Shown one piece after another: positions 1-7,429 of a stretch of DNA of 64,000 nucleotides. The stretch is from positions 495,888-559,887 of the forward strand of contig NZ_SZPR01000010.1 of the NCBI RefSeq assembly GCF_005280195.1, in the 5' to 3' direction. Source of the stretch: Streptomyces galbus (GTDB lineage Bacteria > Actinomycetota > Actinomycetes > Streptomycetales > Streptomycetaceae). The notes under the pieces are model-generated. The model had not been told where the DNA came from. It did not search any database and worked only from the letters and a program-made list of their open reading frames with translations. Positions within the stretch are counted from its first letter, which is position 1. Every line of letters begins with the position of its first letter. The translations under genes were made by a program, and so were the position numbers.

Positions 1-562
1 CTCCTGCGAGCGCGTCAACGGCCTCATGGTGATCCTGCGCGGCTACGCCTCCATGACCGGCGAGCTGGCGGGCGACCAGTGGAACGAGGGCGACGTGTCC
101 TGCTCGGTGGTGCGCCGCGTCGCGCTGCCGGACGCGTTCTTCGCGCTGGACGGCCTGCTGGAGACGTTCCTGACCGTGCTCGACGAGTTCGGCGCCTTCC
201 CGGCCGTGGTGGCCCGCGAGCTGGACCGCTACCTGCCGTTCCTGGCCACCACCAAGGTGCTGATGGCGTCGGTGCGCGCCGGGGTGGGCCGCGAGGAGGC
301 GCACGAGGCGATCAAGGAGAACGCCGTGGCGTGCGCGCTGGCGATGCGCGAGCAGGGCGCCGAGCGCAACGAGCTGCTCGACCGGCTGGCCGCGGACGCG
401 CGCATCCCGCTGGACCGGCGGGGGCTGGACGCGCTGATGGCCGACAAGCTGTCCTTCACGGGCGCGGCCGCCGACCAGGTCGGCACGGTCGTCGCGCGGA
501 TCGACGAGATCGTGAAGCAGCGTCCGGAGGCCGCGGGGTACTCGCCGGGGGCGATCCTCTGA
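1..562 (+). CDS. purB: Adenylosuccinate lyase, C-terminal part (5' end outside window)
   Basis: The reading frame is open from base 2 and ends at a TGA at 560-562, giving about 186 residues of what should be a protein of roughly 480. The opening residues (SCERVNGLMV, then GDQWNEGDVSCSVVRR) match the late catalytic core and C-terminal helical domain of adenylosuccinate lyase. This enzyme cleaves SAICAR and adenylosuccinate to release fumarate in cytoplasmic purine synthesis. The segment ends with the helical C domain and a SPGAIL tail. The catalytic serine loop lies upstream and cannot be checked. The next gene follows after 30 bases on the same strand, so co-transcription is plausible. Confidence 0.9.
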   Translation, partial: SCERVNGLMVILRGYASMTGELAGDQWNEGDVSCSVVRRVALPDAFFALDGLLETFLTVLDEFGAFPAVVARELDRYLPFLATTKVLMASVRAGVGREEAHEAIKENAVACALAMREQGAERNELLDRLAADARIPLDRRGLDALMADKLSFTGAAADQVGTVVARIDEIVKQRPEAAGYSPGAIL

Positions 563-592
563 TCCACCCCGACCGCTGAACTGGAGGGACCC

Positions 593-1219
593 GTGCCCCG
601 TTTCACCCCGGCGCAACTGGAGGCCGCCCGCGACCGGCTCGTCCCGGACGTCGTGGCACCGGACCTGCGCGTGCTGTTCTGCGGGATCAACCCGGGTCTG
701 ATGACCGCCGCGACGGGGCATCACTTCGCGCGGCCCGGCAACCGGTTCTGGCCGGTGCTGCACCTGTCGGGGTTCACACCGAGACTGCTCAAGCCGGCCG
801 AGCAGCAGGAGCTGCTGTCGTACGGGCTCGGGATCACCAACGTGGTGGCCCGGGCCACGGCGCGGGCGGACGAGCTGACGGCTGAGGAATACCGCGAGGG
901 CGGCCGGCTGCTCGCGGAGAAGACGGCCCGGCTCAGGCCCCGGTGGCTGGCGGTGGTGGGGGTGACCGCCTATCGCGCGGCGTTCGACGAACGCAAGGCC
1001 CAGGTCGGCCCGCAGGAGCGGACGATCGGCGACACGCGCGTGTGGGTGCTGCCCAACCCCAGCGGTCTGAACGCCCACTGGACGGCGGCGACGATGGCGG
1101 AGGAGTTCGCCCGGCTGCGGGTGGCGGCGGACGGCGCGGCGAGCGGGGCGGAGGCCGGCGCGCCGGGCGGCCCGGCGGACGGGGCGGCGCCGCCGGTCAG
1201 GGCAGCGGAACCTCGGTGA
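593..1219 (+). CDS. mug: Mismatch-specific G/T(U) DNA glycosylase, Mug/TDG family
   Basis: A 208-residue cytoplasmic base-excision repair enzyme that should remove uracil or thymine from G:U and G:T mispairs. The family hallmarks are visible: LFCGINPGL near residue 30 (the GINPG active-site loop) and PNPSGLNAHW near residue 150. The GTG start at 593 sits 5 bases after GGAGGG and gives the MPRFTPAQLEAARDR opening. The last 35 residues are a low-complexity Ala/Gly/Pro tail outside the family fold and overlap the convergent gene by 23 bases. A second, family-1 uracil glycosylase lies at 47079-47762, so the two repair routes are probably complementary. Confidence 0.88.
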   Translation: MPRFTPAQLEAARDRLVPDVVAPDLRVLFCGINPGLMTAATGHHFARPGNRFWPVLHLSGFTPRLLKPAEQQELLSYGLGITNVVARATARADELTAEEYREGGRLLAEKTARLRPRWLAVVGVTAYRAAFDERKAQVGPQERTIGDTRVWVLPNPSGLNAHWTAATMAEEFARLRVAADGAASGAEAGAPGGPADGAAPPVRAAEPR

Positions 1220-1667
1220 CGACCAGCAGCAGCCGGATCTCGTCGGAGGGGTCGAGGTCGGCGACGCCCACGGCGGCCCACCGCCCGTCCGCGGAGGGCT
1301 CCCAGACGCAGGCGTGAGCGACCGCCGTGCTGAACCCGGCCCAGGGCTCCGGTATCTCCCCCTTCTCGGTGCGCAGGCGTATCCCCTGCAGACCGTGCTC
1401 GAACGGCTCCCCCCACCGCGCGGCCAGGCCGTCGACCAGGTGCTCGGACTCCGCACGGAACTCCTCGCCCCGCGCCGCCCGGACCGCGGGATCCGCGTCC
1501 CGCAGCCCCTGACTGACCCTTAACTCGGCCGTGAAGTGACCGGGTCCGCCGAAGCCGAGTTCCGCCCTGCCGTCCCGGTCGGGGAAGTCCCGGGACCGCA
1601 GCAGGTCGGCCACGGCGAGATACGTCTCGATGCCCATGCGCTCCAGTAAACCGGCCGCCACTGACAA
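1197..1667 (-). CDS. Hypothetical protein of about 150 residues with TTA codons
   Basis: I do not recognise the family. The protein is soluble, slightly acidic, and rich in charged and aromatic residues (for example GHFTAELRVSQ and RWGEPFEHGLQG), with no signal peptide or membrane segment. The longest frame starts at a TTG at 1667; GTG 1661 and ATG 1637 are equally possible and none has a convincing ribosome site. It uses the very rare leucine codon TTA at 1521-1523 and, if translation begins upstream of 1637, again at 1647-1649. I saw no other in-frame TTA in this window. In Streptomyces TTA codons make translation depend on the bldA tRNA, so expression may be developmentally limited. Its 3' end overlaps the glycosylase gene by 23 bases. 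Confidence 0.62.
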   Translation of the reverse strand: MSVAAGLLERMGIETYLAVADLLRSRDFPDRDGRAELGFGGPGHFTAELRVSQGLRDADPAVRAARGEEFRAESEHLVDGLAARWGEPFEHGLQGIRLRTEKGEIPEPWAGFSTAVAHACVWEPSADGRWAAVGVADLDPSDEIRLLLVVTEVPLP

Positions 1668-1716
1668 TTGGCGGGGCGTCAGCCCGCCCTCCGCGACCGC
1701 CCCCTGCTTCCCGGTC

Positions 1717-2067
1717 TCAGACGTCCCGGCGCCGCACGCTCCACCCGCCCGCCGCGAGCGCCGTCGCCGCCCACAGCGCGGTCACCGCGAGGCCCGTCCA
1801 GGGGCCCGGTCCGGCGTCGGTGCCCGTGTGCAGCACGGCCTGACCGGCCCGGTCCGGCAGGTAGTCCGCGACCGTGCCCGACAGGTCGCCGATCACGAAG
1901 GAGACGATCAGCAGGAACGGCACGAGGAAGCCGAGCGTGGCGACACCGCTGCGCAGCACGGCCGCCAGCCCCGCGGCCAGCAGGGCCATCAGCGTCAGGT
2001 AGACCCCGCAGCCGACGACGCCGCGCATCCCGTCCGCCCAGGTGAGCTGATCGGCCCGGGCGCCCAA
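1717..2067 (-). pseudogene. C-terminal remnant of an ABC-2 type transporter permease
   Basis: About 116 residues remain. They show two hydrophobic segments (GVYLTLMALLAAGLAAVL and TLGFLVPFLLIVSFVIG), then a periplasmic loop and a last membrane helix ending in GGWSVRRRDV. This is the usual C-terminal half of a Streptomyces ABC-2 permease of about 250 residues. The N-terminal helices and the partner ATPase gene are missing; only a TTG 18 bases from the start of the divergent kinase remnant is available as a start. I infer a deletion that removed the ATPase and half of the permease. Confidence 0.65.
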
Positions 2068-2084
2068 GGCGGTTCGGCCGGCGA

Positions 2085-2803
2085 ATGGCCCGTCTCCTGC
2101 GCCCGCTGTTCCGCGGGACGACGTACACCCGGCTGCTGCACCTGTGGCTGCCGATGTTCGTCGCCAGTGTGTGGATGTTCATCGATCCCTCCAGGCCGTG
2201 GGTGCCCGCCCTGGCGGCCGTGCCCGTGGGGCTGGTCCCGGCGGTGCGCACGGGCGAGGGCGTGCAGGCGCAGTGGCTGCTCGCACGCGGCGTACGCGCT
2301 CCTCGCGCTGCTCCCCCTGATCGTGCTCCACGGCGCCGTGGCGGGCCTCGGCGCGCTGGCCACGGCGACCGCCCACCGGCTGCTCGGACCCTCCGCCGCC
2401 GAACGGCTCGCCGCCCTGGAGGAGCGCACCGAGCGCCTGCTGGAACGCACGCGCATCGCGCGCGAGTTGCACGACTCCATCGGGCACGCGCTGACGGTCG
2501 CCGTGGTGCAGGCGGGGGCGGCACGGGCGGCGGGCGACCCGGATTTCACCGACCGGGCCCTGGAAGCCATCGAGGAGACCGGCCGCACGGCCCTGGAGGA
2601 CCTGGAACGGGTGCTCGGCGTGCTGCGGGAGGGGGACCGCCCGGCGAGCAGCCGGCCCACGCTGGCGGACGCCGACCGGCTGCTGGAGTCGGCGCGGGCG
2701 TCCGGGGCGACGATCGACGCGCGCCGCGCTGCTCGGCGGCCGGGCGTCGACGGGGCCCGACGGGGGTGACTGGCGGGTGCGGGCGGAACTGCCGCTGGGG
2801 TGA
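2085..2803 (+). pseudogene. Sensor histidine kinase (HisKA_3 type) with two internal deletions
   Basis: The start MARLLRPLFRGTTYTRLL and the first membrane helices read in one frame to about 2280. The sequence then continues in another frame with AAYALLALLPLIVLHG, a coiled-coil linker and the phosphoacceptor helix RIARELHDSIGHAL (His near 2470). After ASGATIDAR near 2724 the frame changes again. The last bases, GDWRVRAELPLG then TGA at 2801-2803, look like the usual kinase C-terminus. Part of the sensor region and the whole HATPase domain have therefore been lost by two deletions, and the gene cannot encode a working kinase. It lies between remnants of its likely transporter and response regulator. 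Confidence 0.75.
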
Positions 2804-2898
2804 GCCCGGCCGGCCGGGCCGCCCAGGGTGCGGAGGGACCCGGGAGCAGGGGGCGTCCGGGGGCCAAGGATGTCGGTGGGGTGATCTAGGGTGGCCGG

Positions 2899-3105
2899 AT
2901 GGGTGTCACCGTGCTCCTCGTCGACGACGAGCCCCTGGTCCGCGCGGGGTTGCGGGCCGTGCTGGGGGCGCAGCCCGACATCGAGGTGGTCGGCGAGGCG
3001 GCCGACGGGGCGGCGGTGCTCCCCCTCGTGCGGCACCTGCGGCCCGACGTGGTCGCCATGGACGTCCGCATGCCCCTCCTTTCGTCGCGCCGGGCTGAGC
3101 CATGA
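2899..3105 (+). pseudogene. Response regulator receiver domain, truncated
   Basis: The first 60 or so residues are a normal NarL-type receiver: VTVLLVDDEPLVRAGLRAVL with the acidic pair, then RPDVVAMDVRMP carrying the phosphorylatable Asp. After DVRMP the sequence breaks into LLSSRRAEP and a stop. The signalling Lys, the second half of the receiver and the LuxR-type DNA-binding domain are absent. A TAGGGT hexamer ends 6 bases before the ATG, so transcription may still begin at the start codon. It belongs to the decayed kinase and ABC permease locus just upstream. Confidence 0.75.
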
Positions 3106-3199
3106 GGATCTTCGACCGCGCGGCGGGGTTCGTGGTCGCCGCGGGCCCCCGCGCCGAGTACGATCCGCCCAACACGCGCACGAGCTGGGAGGACGGACG

Positions 3200-4357
3200 T
3201 TGGGGCGGCTGACCGGCGGGGATCCCTCGCTGTTGCGAAGGATCAATTCCGCGGTGGTGCTGCACGCGATGCGTGCCACGGACTGCGCGACGCTGACGGA
3301 GATCACCCGGGTGACCGGACTGTCCCGGCCGACGGTCGAGGGCGTCGTCGAGGACCTCATAGAGGCCGGGCTGGTCATGGAGAAGGCGGCCGAGGAGGGC
3401 GCGGCCCGGCGGCAGGGGCGGCCGGCGCGGCGGTTCCGGTTCCGCGCGGAGGCCGGTCACCTGCTGGGCCTGGAGATCGGGCCGCACCGCGTGGCGGCGC
3501 TGCTCTCCGCCCTGGACGGCCGCGTGATGGGCGCTCAGGCCAAGGACGTGGAGGAGACGGCGTCGGCCGACGAGCGGCTGGAGCGGCTGCGCACGGCGGT
3601 CGCCGAGCTGCTGCGCCGCGCCGGGGTGCCGCGCAGCTCCCTGCGGGCGGTCGGCGTGGCCACGCCCGGCATCGTCGAGGCGGACGGCACCGTACGGCTG
3701 AGCACGGCGCTGCCCGAGTGGACGGGGCTGCGGCTGGGCGAGCGGCTGAGCCGGTCCTTCAAGTGCCCGGTGCTGGTGGAGAACGACGCGAACGCGGCGG
3801 CGGTCGCCGAGCACTGGAAGGGCGCCGCGACGGAGTCCGACGACGTCGTGTTCGTGCTGGCGGGGCTGAGCCCCGGCGCCGGTTCGCTGATCGGCGGGCG
3901 GCTGCACCGCGGGTACGGCGGGGCGGCCGGGGAGATCGGCGCGCTGCACCTGCTGGGGCGCGGGGACACCCCCGAGACGCTGCTGTCCACGACGGACGAG
4001 CCGCTGCACCCGCTGGACGAGCAGGCCGTCGCGGCGGTGTTCGCGAAGGCGCGTGAGGGTGACCAGCGGGCCCGGGCCGCCGTGGAGCGGTTCATCCAGC
4101 GGCTCGTGCACGACGTGGCGGCGCTGGTGCTGGCGCTGGATCCCGAGCTGGTGGTGATCGGCGGCTGGGCTGCGGGGCTCGACGGGGCGCTGGAGCCGCT
4201 GCGGCGGGAGCTGGCGCGGTACTGTCTGCGGCCGCCGAAGGTGACGTTGTCCCTGCTGGGCGAGGCCGCGGTGGCCACGGGGGCGTTGCGGCTGGCGCTG
4301 GACCACGTGGAGGAGCAGTTGTTCGCGGTGGAGGGCACGGTGACCGCGAGGCGGTGA
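3200..4357 (+). CDS. ROK-family transcriptional regulator / sugar kinase-like protein
   Basis: A protein of about 385 residues with an N-terminal winged helix (residues 8-70, TLTEITRVTGLSRPTVEGVV) and a ROK sugar-kinase-like domain. Visible ROK features are the glycine-rich GLEIGPHRVAAL segment, VATPGIV, LVENDANAAAVAEHW and GGAAGEIGALHLL. The Cys-rich zinc motif typical of classical ROK repressors (CxCGxxGCxE) is missing, so it is an atypical member. TTG 3200 was chosen because GGGAGGA lies 6 bases upstream; a longer open frame runs back to 2891 through the response-regulator remnant and is not credible. It probably senses a sugar and represses catabolic genes, but no sugar operon is adjacent. 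Confidence 0.82.
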   Translation: MGRLTGGDPSLLRRINSAVVLHAMRATDCATLTEITRVTGLSRPTVEGVVEDLIEAGLVMEKAAEEGAARRQGRPARRFRFRAEAGHLLGLEIGPHRVAALLSALDGRVMGAQAKDVEETASADERLERLRTAVAELLRRAGVPRSSLRAVGVATPGIVEADGTVRLSTALPEWTGLRLGERLSRSFKCPVLVENDANAAAVAEHWKGAATESDDVVFVLAGLSPGAGSLIGGRLHRGYGGAAGEIGALHLLGRGDTPETLLSTTDEPLHPLDEQAVAAVFAKAREGDQRARAAVERFIQRLVHDVAALVLALDPELVVIGGWAAGLDGALEPLRRELARYCLRPPKVTLSLLGEAAVATGALRLALDHVEEQLFAVEGTVTARR

Positions 4358-4422
4358 CGGGGGCGTGGGCGCGGCAGGGCAGGCGTGGTCGGCGTTCACT
4401 GTGAAGGCCGGGTGGGACCGGC

Positions 4423-4450
4423 TCTGTGCGCGGTTCCCCGCGCCCCTGGG
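4423..4450. repeat. Streptomyces-type intergenic GC repeat
   Basis: The segment CGGTTCCCCGCGCCCCT with its flanks resembles a short repeat that I recall as common between genes in many Streptomyces genomes. Only one copy is evident here, downstream of the ROK gene. The assignment rests on memory of the motif. Confidence 0.35.
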
Positions 4451-4491
4451 TGGGAATGGCCTGAGCCCGTTGCGAAGGCGCCGTGAGGCGT

Positions 4492-4529
4492 CCCTGTGCC
4501 CCGGGCTTGCCGGGGCACAGGGGCCTTTT
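4492..4529 (+). terminator. Intrinsic terminator after the ROK gene
   Basis: A perfect 13-bp stem (CCCTGTGCCCCGG at 4492-4504 with its complement at 4510-4522) closes a 5-base loop and is followed by GCCTTTT. The T tract is on the plus strand, so it should stop transcripts from the ROK gene before they enter the convergent GntR gene. Confidence 0.8.
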
Positions 4530-4537
4530 CCGGTCGG

Positions 4538-5299
4538 TCAGGACGCCTGGCGTTCCGGGCCGTGGTAGATCTCCACGTCTCCCGTGGCGCCGAAGGTCAG
4601 GCGGCAGGTGTCGGCGCGGTACGTGGCGACGGCGAGCGCGGCGGTGCGGCCCTCGGCGACGAAGCGGGTGGTGACGACCAGGACCGGGGCGCCGGGCAGG
4701 CGGTCGAGTTCCTTGGCGTCGTCGGCGCGCGCCGAGCCCAGCTCCACCGAGCGGTCCTGGCCCTCCAGTTCGCGCCGCTGGAGTTCGCGCAGCACCGCCC
4801 GCGCGCGTGCGGCGCCGGACGGGGCGTCGATGGCGCTCAGCTCGGGCACCGAGGACTGCGGGACGTAGAGCAGTTCGGCCGCGACGGGCTGGCCGTGGGT
4901 CACGCGCGAGCGGCGCACGACGTGCACGGGCTCGTCCCGTCCGGTCTCCAGGGCCTCGGCGACCGCGGCGGGGGGCGGCGCGAGGTCGCAGTCCACGGGC
5001 TGCCAGCCGTCGTCGGCCGTGCCCGGCCACACCTGGCCGCCCGTGCCCACGGCGACCCCCATGCGCGGCGGCGCCACCGTCGTGCCGACCCCCCGTCGGC
5101 GCTGCAGGCGGCCCTCCAGCTCGAGTTGCTCCAGCGCCTGCCGGAGCGTGGCGCGGGCCACGCCGAAACGGGCCGCCAGCTCACGCTCGTTGGGCAGGAT
5201 TTCCCCTACCGCGAACTCCGAGTCGAGTGCTTCGCTGAGCACGGTCTTGAGGTGCCAGTACTTTGGCTCCGGCACCGATTCCAGTTGCGTGGTCCCCAC
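4538..5299 (-). CDS. GntR-family transcriptional regulator (HutC subfamily, UTRA domain)
   Basis: A 253-residue one-component repressor. Residues 10-78 form the GntR winged helix (ILPNERELAARFGVARATLRQALEQLELEGRLQRRRGVGT) and residues about 95-245 form the UTRA ligand-binding domain (VHVVRRSRVTHGQPVAAELLYVP). HutC-type regulators sense sugars, amino-sugar phosphates or histidine intermediates. The upstream promoter at 5376-5404 overlaps a palindrome resembling the DasR operator core, suggesting autoregulation or control by a DasR-like protein. The gene ends 8 bases from the terminator of the convergent ROK gene. Confidence 0.85.
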   Translation of the reverse strand: MGTTQLESVPEPKYWHLKTVLSEALDSEFAVGEILPNERELAARFGVARATLRQALEQLELEGRLQRRRGVGTTVAPPRMGVAVGTGGQVWPGTADDGWQPVDCDLAPPPAAVAEALETGRDEPVHVVRRSRVTHGQPVAAELLYVPQSSVPELSAIDAPSGAARARAVLRELQRRELEGQDRSVELGSARADDAKELDRLPGAPVLVVTTRFVAEGRTAALAVATYRADTCRLTFGATGDVEIYHGPERQAS

Positions 5300-5375
5300 C
5301 CTGTCCTCCGCAATCGCCGTGTCCCGGCGGCGTTTTCGCGCCCTTGTTTATTAAAGGTTGTTGCACTTGTCTGCG

Positions 5376-5404
5376 ACCATAGGGCGGCCCCCACCCTTGG
5401 TCAA
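5376..5404 (-). promoter_or_regulatory. Vegetative-type promoter of the GntR gene
   Basis: Reading leftwards, TTGACC at 5399-5404 and TATGGT at 5376-5381 are separated by exactly 17 bases, close to the actinobacterial housekeeping consensus. Transcription would start near 5369, giving a 5' leader of about 70 bases before the start at 5299. Confidence 0.7.
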
Positions 5405-5410
5405 GACCAA
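5397..5410. promoter_or_regulatory. dre-like palindrome overlapping the GntR promoter
   Basis: TTGGTCAAGACCAA has perfect 6-bp arms around a 2-bp centre. The core TGGTC-NN-GACCA is the same as in the DasR responsive element, whose usual centre is TA. It covers the -35 hexamer of the GntR promoter, so occupancy should block transcription. Confidence 0.6.
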
Positions 5411-5500
5411 TCCTGGAACCCTTGGGAAGCCCACAGGTCATGGGCCGGAAAGCGTTCACGGGGCGTTCGTACGGCAGCGTTCCCGTGACACGACGGCAAA

Positions 5501-5522
5501 GCCCCCGTCGTAGGACGGGGGC
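5501..5522 (-). terminator. Terminator of the ECF sigma gene
   Basis: GCCCCCGTC and GACGGGGGC form a perfect 9-bp stem around a 4-base loop. On the minus strand it follows the sigma-factor stop codon by about 20 bases and is followed by TTTGCC. Confidence 0.65.
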
Positions 5523-5542
5523 CGGGTGCCGCGGCGCGGGCG

Positions 5543-6424
5543 CTACGCGGGCAGGGCGCGCAGCTTGTCGGGGTTGCGGACGGCGTAGACGGCCTGGATC
5601 CGGCCGTCCGCCACGTCGAGCTGGAAGACGCAGTCGGGGCGGTCCCCGGACAGCACCAGCAGGGCCGGGCCGCCGTTGAGCTCCAGGAAGCGGTACGACG
5701 CGTCCTCGACGCCCTTGCGGGCGACGCCGAGCAGGAAGCGGCCGACGGAGTCGGCGCCCTCCAGGACCCGCAGCGGGGCCTTGGCCTTGCCGCCGCTGTC
5801 GCCGACGAGACGGACGTCGGGGGCGAGCAGCTCCAGCAGGGCGTCCAGGTCGCCGCCGGAGGCCGCGGCGAGGAAGCGTTCGGTCAGTTCGCGGCGCAGG
5901 GCCGGGTCGACCTCGTAGCGCGGGCGCCGCTCCGCCGCGTGCCGCCGCGCACGGCCGGCGAGCTGGCGCACCGCGGTCTCGCTGCGGTCGAGCATCGCGG
6001 CGATGTCGGCGAACGGGAAGCCGAACGCCTCGCGCAGGACGAACACCGCGCGTTCCAGGGGCGAGAGCGACTCCAGGACGACGAGGACGGCCAGGGACAC
6101 GGTGTCCGCGAGCACCGCGCGCTCGGCGCCGTCCGGCGCGGTGTCCCCGAAGTCGGTGACCCAGGGTTCGGGCAGCCAGGGGCCGACGTAAGCCTCGTTG
6201 CGCGACTTGATCCGGGCGAGCCGGTCGATGGCCAGCCGGGTGGTGACGCGGACCAGGTAGGGGCGGGGTTCGCGCACGGTGGAGCGGTCCACGCCGGACC
6301 AGCGCAGCCAGGCGTCCTGCACCACGTCCTCGGCGTCGGCCACCCGGCCGAGCATGCGGTAGGCGACCCCCATGAGGAGGGGCCGCTGCTCTTCGAAGAC
6401 GTCGGTCGCGGTGTCGGCTGGCAC
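5543..6424 (-). CDS. ECF41-type RNA polymerase sigma factor with SnoaL-like C-terminal domain
   Basis: A 293-residue sigma factor: sigma region 2 (about residues 10-75, with AEDVVQDAWLRW), sigma region 4 (about 115-165, FADIAAMLDRSETAVRQLAGRA), and a C-terminal NTF2/SnoaL-like extension of about 120 residues. Three features mark the ECF41 family, whose extension modulates sigma activity in place of an anti-sigma factor: the WLPEPW linker motif (83-88), GDSGGKAKAP (a DGGGK-like motif) and NPDKL at 284-288. The GTG start at 6424 gives MPADTATDVFEEQRPLL. It is divergent from an NAD(P)-binding oxidoreductase, the neighbour type expected for this family. Confidence 0.88.
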   Translation of the reverse strand: MPADTATDVFEEQRPLLMGVAYRMLGRVADAEDVVQDAWLRWSGVDRSTVREPRPYLVRVTTRLAIDRLARIKSRNEAYVGPWLPEPWVTDFGDTAPDGAERAVLADTVSLAVLVVLESLSPLERAVFVLREAFGFPFADIAAMLDRSETAVRQLAGRARRHAAERRPRYEVDPALRRELTERFLAAASGGDLDALLELLAPDVRLVGDSGGKAKAPLRVLEGADSVGRFLLGVARKGVEDASYRFLELNGGPALLVLSGDRPDCVFQLDVADGRIQAVYAVRNPDKLRALPA

Positions 6425-6454
6425 AGGACCATCCCAACCGACCGGGCCCCGCCG

Positions 6455-6481
6455 TGTCCAGCAGGTACCCGGCGGGTCGTC
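6455..6481 (+). promoter_or_regulatory. Candidate ECF41-dependent promoter
   Basis: TGTCCAG at 6455-6461 and CGTC at 6478-6481 are separated by 16 bases. ECF41 promoters are described as TGTCACA-N16-CGTC; the -10 element and spacing match exactly, while the -35 element matches in 4 of 7 positions. It points toward the oxidoreductase gene at 6595. Confidence 0.35.
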
Positions 6482-6594
6482 GCTCGCCCGTTCGCCTCGG
6501 GTCCGGGCGACGGCGCGGGCCCGGCGGCGCAGAATGGCGGGCGTCGGTGACGGGCCGCACGCCTCCGGGCGTGGGGCGGGAACGGGAGGCGGGC

Positions 6595-7248
6595 ATGCGG
6601 TACGCGGTACTGGGCACGGGCGTGGTCGGGCGGACCTTGGGCACGAAGCTGGTCGAGCTGGGGCACGAGGTGACCCTCGGCTCGCGCTCCGCGGACAACC
6701 CGGCGGCCCTGGAGTGGGTGCGCGCGGCGGGCGGGGGTGCGGCGGCCGGTACCTTCGCGGAGGCGGCCGCGGCCGGCGAGGTGGTCGTCAACGCCGTGGG
6801 CGGCCGGGTGGCCCTCCCCGCGCTGGAGGCGGCCGGCGCGCGGCACCTCGACGGGAAGGTGCTGATCGACGTCTCCAACCCGCTGGCGTTCGAGGACGGC
6901 CTGGTGCGGCTGTCGCCGGTCGAGTCGGACAGCGTGGGCGAGCAGATCCAGCGGGCGTTCCCGGCCGCGCGCGTGGTGAAGACCCTGAACACCGTCAACT
7001 GCGAGGTGATGGTGGAGCCTTCGCTGGTGCCGGGTGAGCACCAGCTCTTCGTGTGCGGGGACGACGCGGGCGCCAAGGAGCAGGTGACCGGGCTGCTGGG
7101 CGAGTTCGGCTGGCCGGCGCGGCGGGTGCTGGACCTGGGCGGCATCACGGCGTCGCGCGCCATGGAGATGTACCTGCCGCTGTGGCTGACCCTGATGGGC
7201 CGGTTCGGGCACGCGCACTTCAACCTGGAGCTGCGCAGCGCGCAGTGA
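6595..7248 (+). CDS. NAD(P)-binding oxidoreductase, F420 reductase-like (NPDPH/ProC-like Rossmann fold)
   Basis: A 217-residue protein. It opens with MRYAVLGTGVVGRTLGTKL, a GxGxxG nucleotide-binding turn, and carries GSRSADN after beta-2, which suggests a preference for NADP(H). VVNAVGG, LIDVSNPL and VKTLNTVNCEVMV are typical of the family that includes F420-dependent NADP reductases. ATG 6595 is preceded at 5 bases by GGAGG; the longer open frame from 6454 has no such support. In the ECF41 literature the genes next to the sigma factor are often oxidoreductases, so this is the probable regulatory target. The substrate is unknown. Confidence 0.8.
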   Translation: MRYAVLGTGVVGRTLGTKLVELGHEVTLGSRSADNPAALEWVRAAGGGAAAGTFAEAAAAGEVVVNAVGGRVALPALEAAGARHLDGKVLIDVSNPLAFEDGLVRLSPVESDSVGEQIQRAFPAARVVKTLNTVNCEVMVEPSLVPGEHQLFVCGDDAGAKEQVTGLLGEFGWPARRVLDLGGITASRAMEMYLPLWLTLMGRFGHAHFNLELRSAQ

Positions 7249-7252
7249 GCGG

Positions 7253-7339
7253 GCGCTCCGGACGGCCCGCCGCGCCCCCGGGCCCGGGGGCCACCCGCGC
7301 TCCGGACGGCCCGCGGCGCCCCGGACGGCCCACCGCACC
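7253..7339. repeat. Intergenic GC-rich direct repeat with palindrome
   Basis: The motif GCGCTCCGGACGGCCCGC begins at 7253 and again at 7297, and a third partial copy (CCGGACGGCCC) starts at 7321. Between the first two lies the perfect palindrome CCCCCGGGCCCGGGGG, which could act as a transcription stop after the oxidoreductase gene. Confidence 0.5.
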
Positions 7340-7429
7340 CCGGGGGCTACCCGCCGGTAGTAATTGCTGACAAGCTGTCTACGGCGCTCGGCCCGGCGCC
7401 CCAGGCGATCCCAGACGAGGAGCACCCCC

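Noticed and set aside
3102..3212. A 36-residue ORF starting MRIFDRAAGFVVAAG
   Set aside because: It has no homologue I recognise, no ribosome site and overlaps the ROK start; it is probably debris of the decayed locus.
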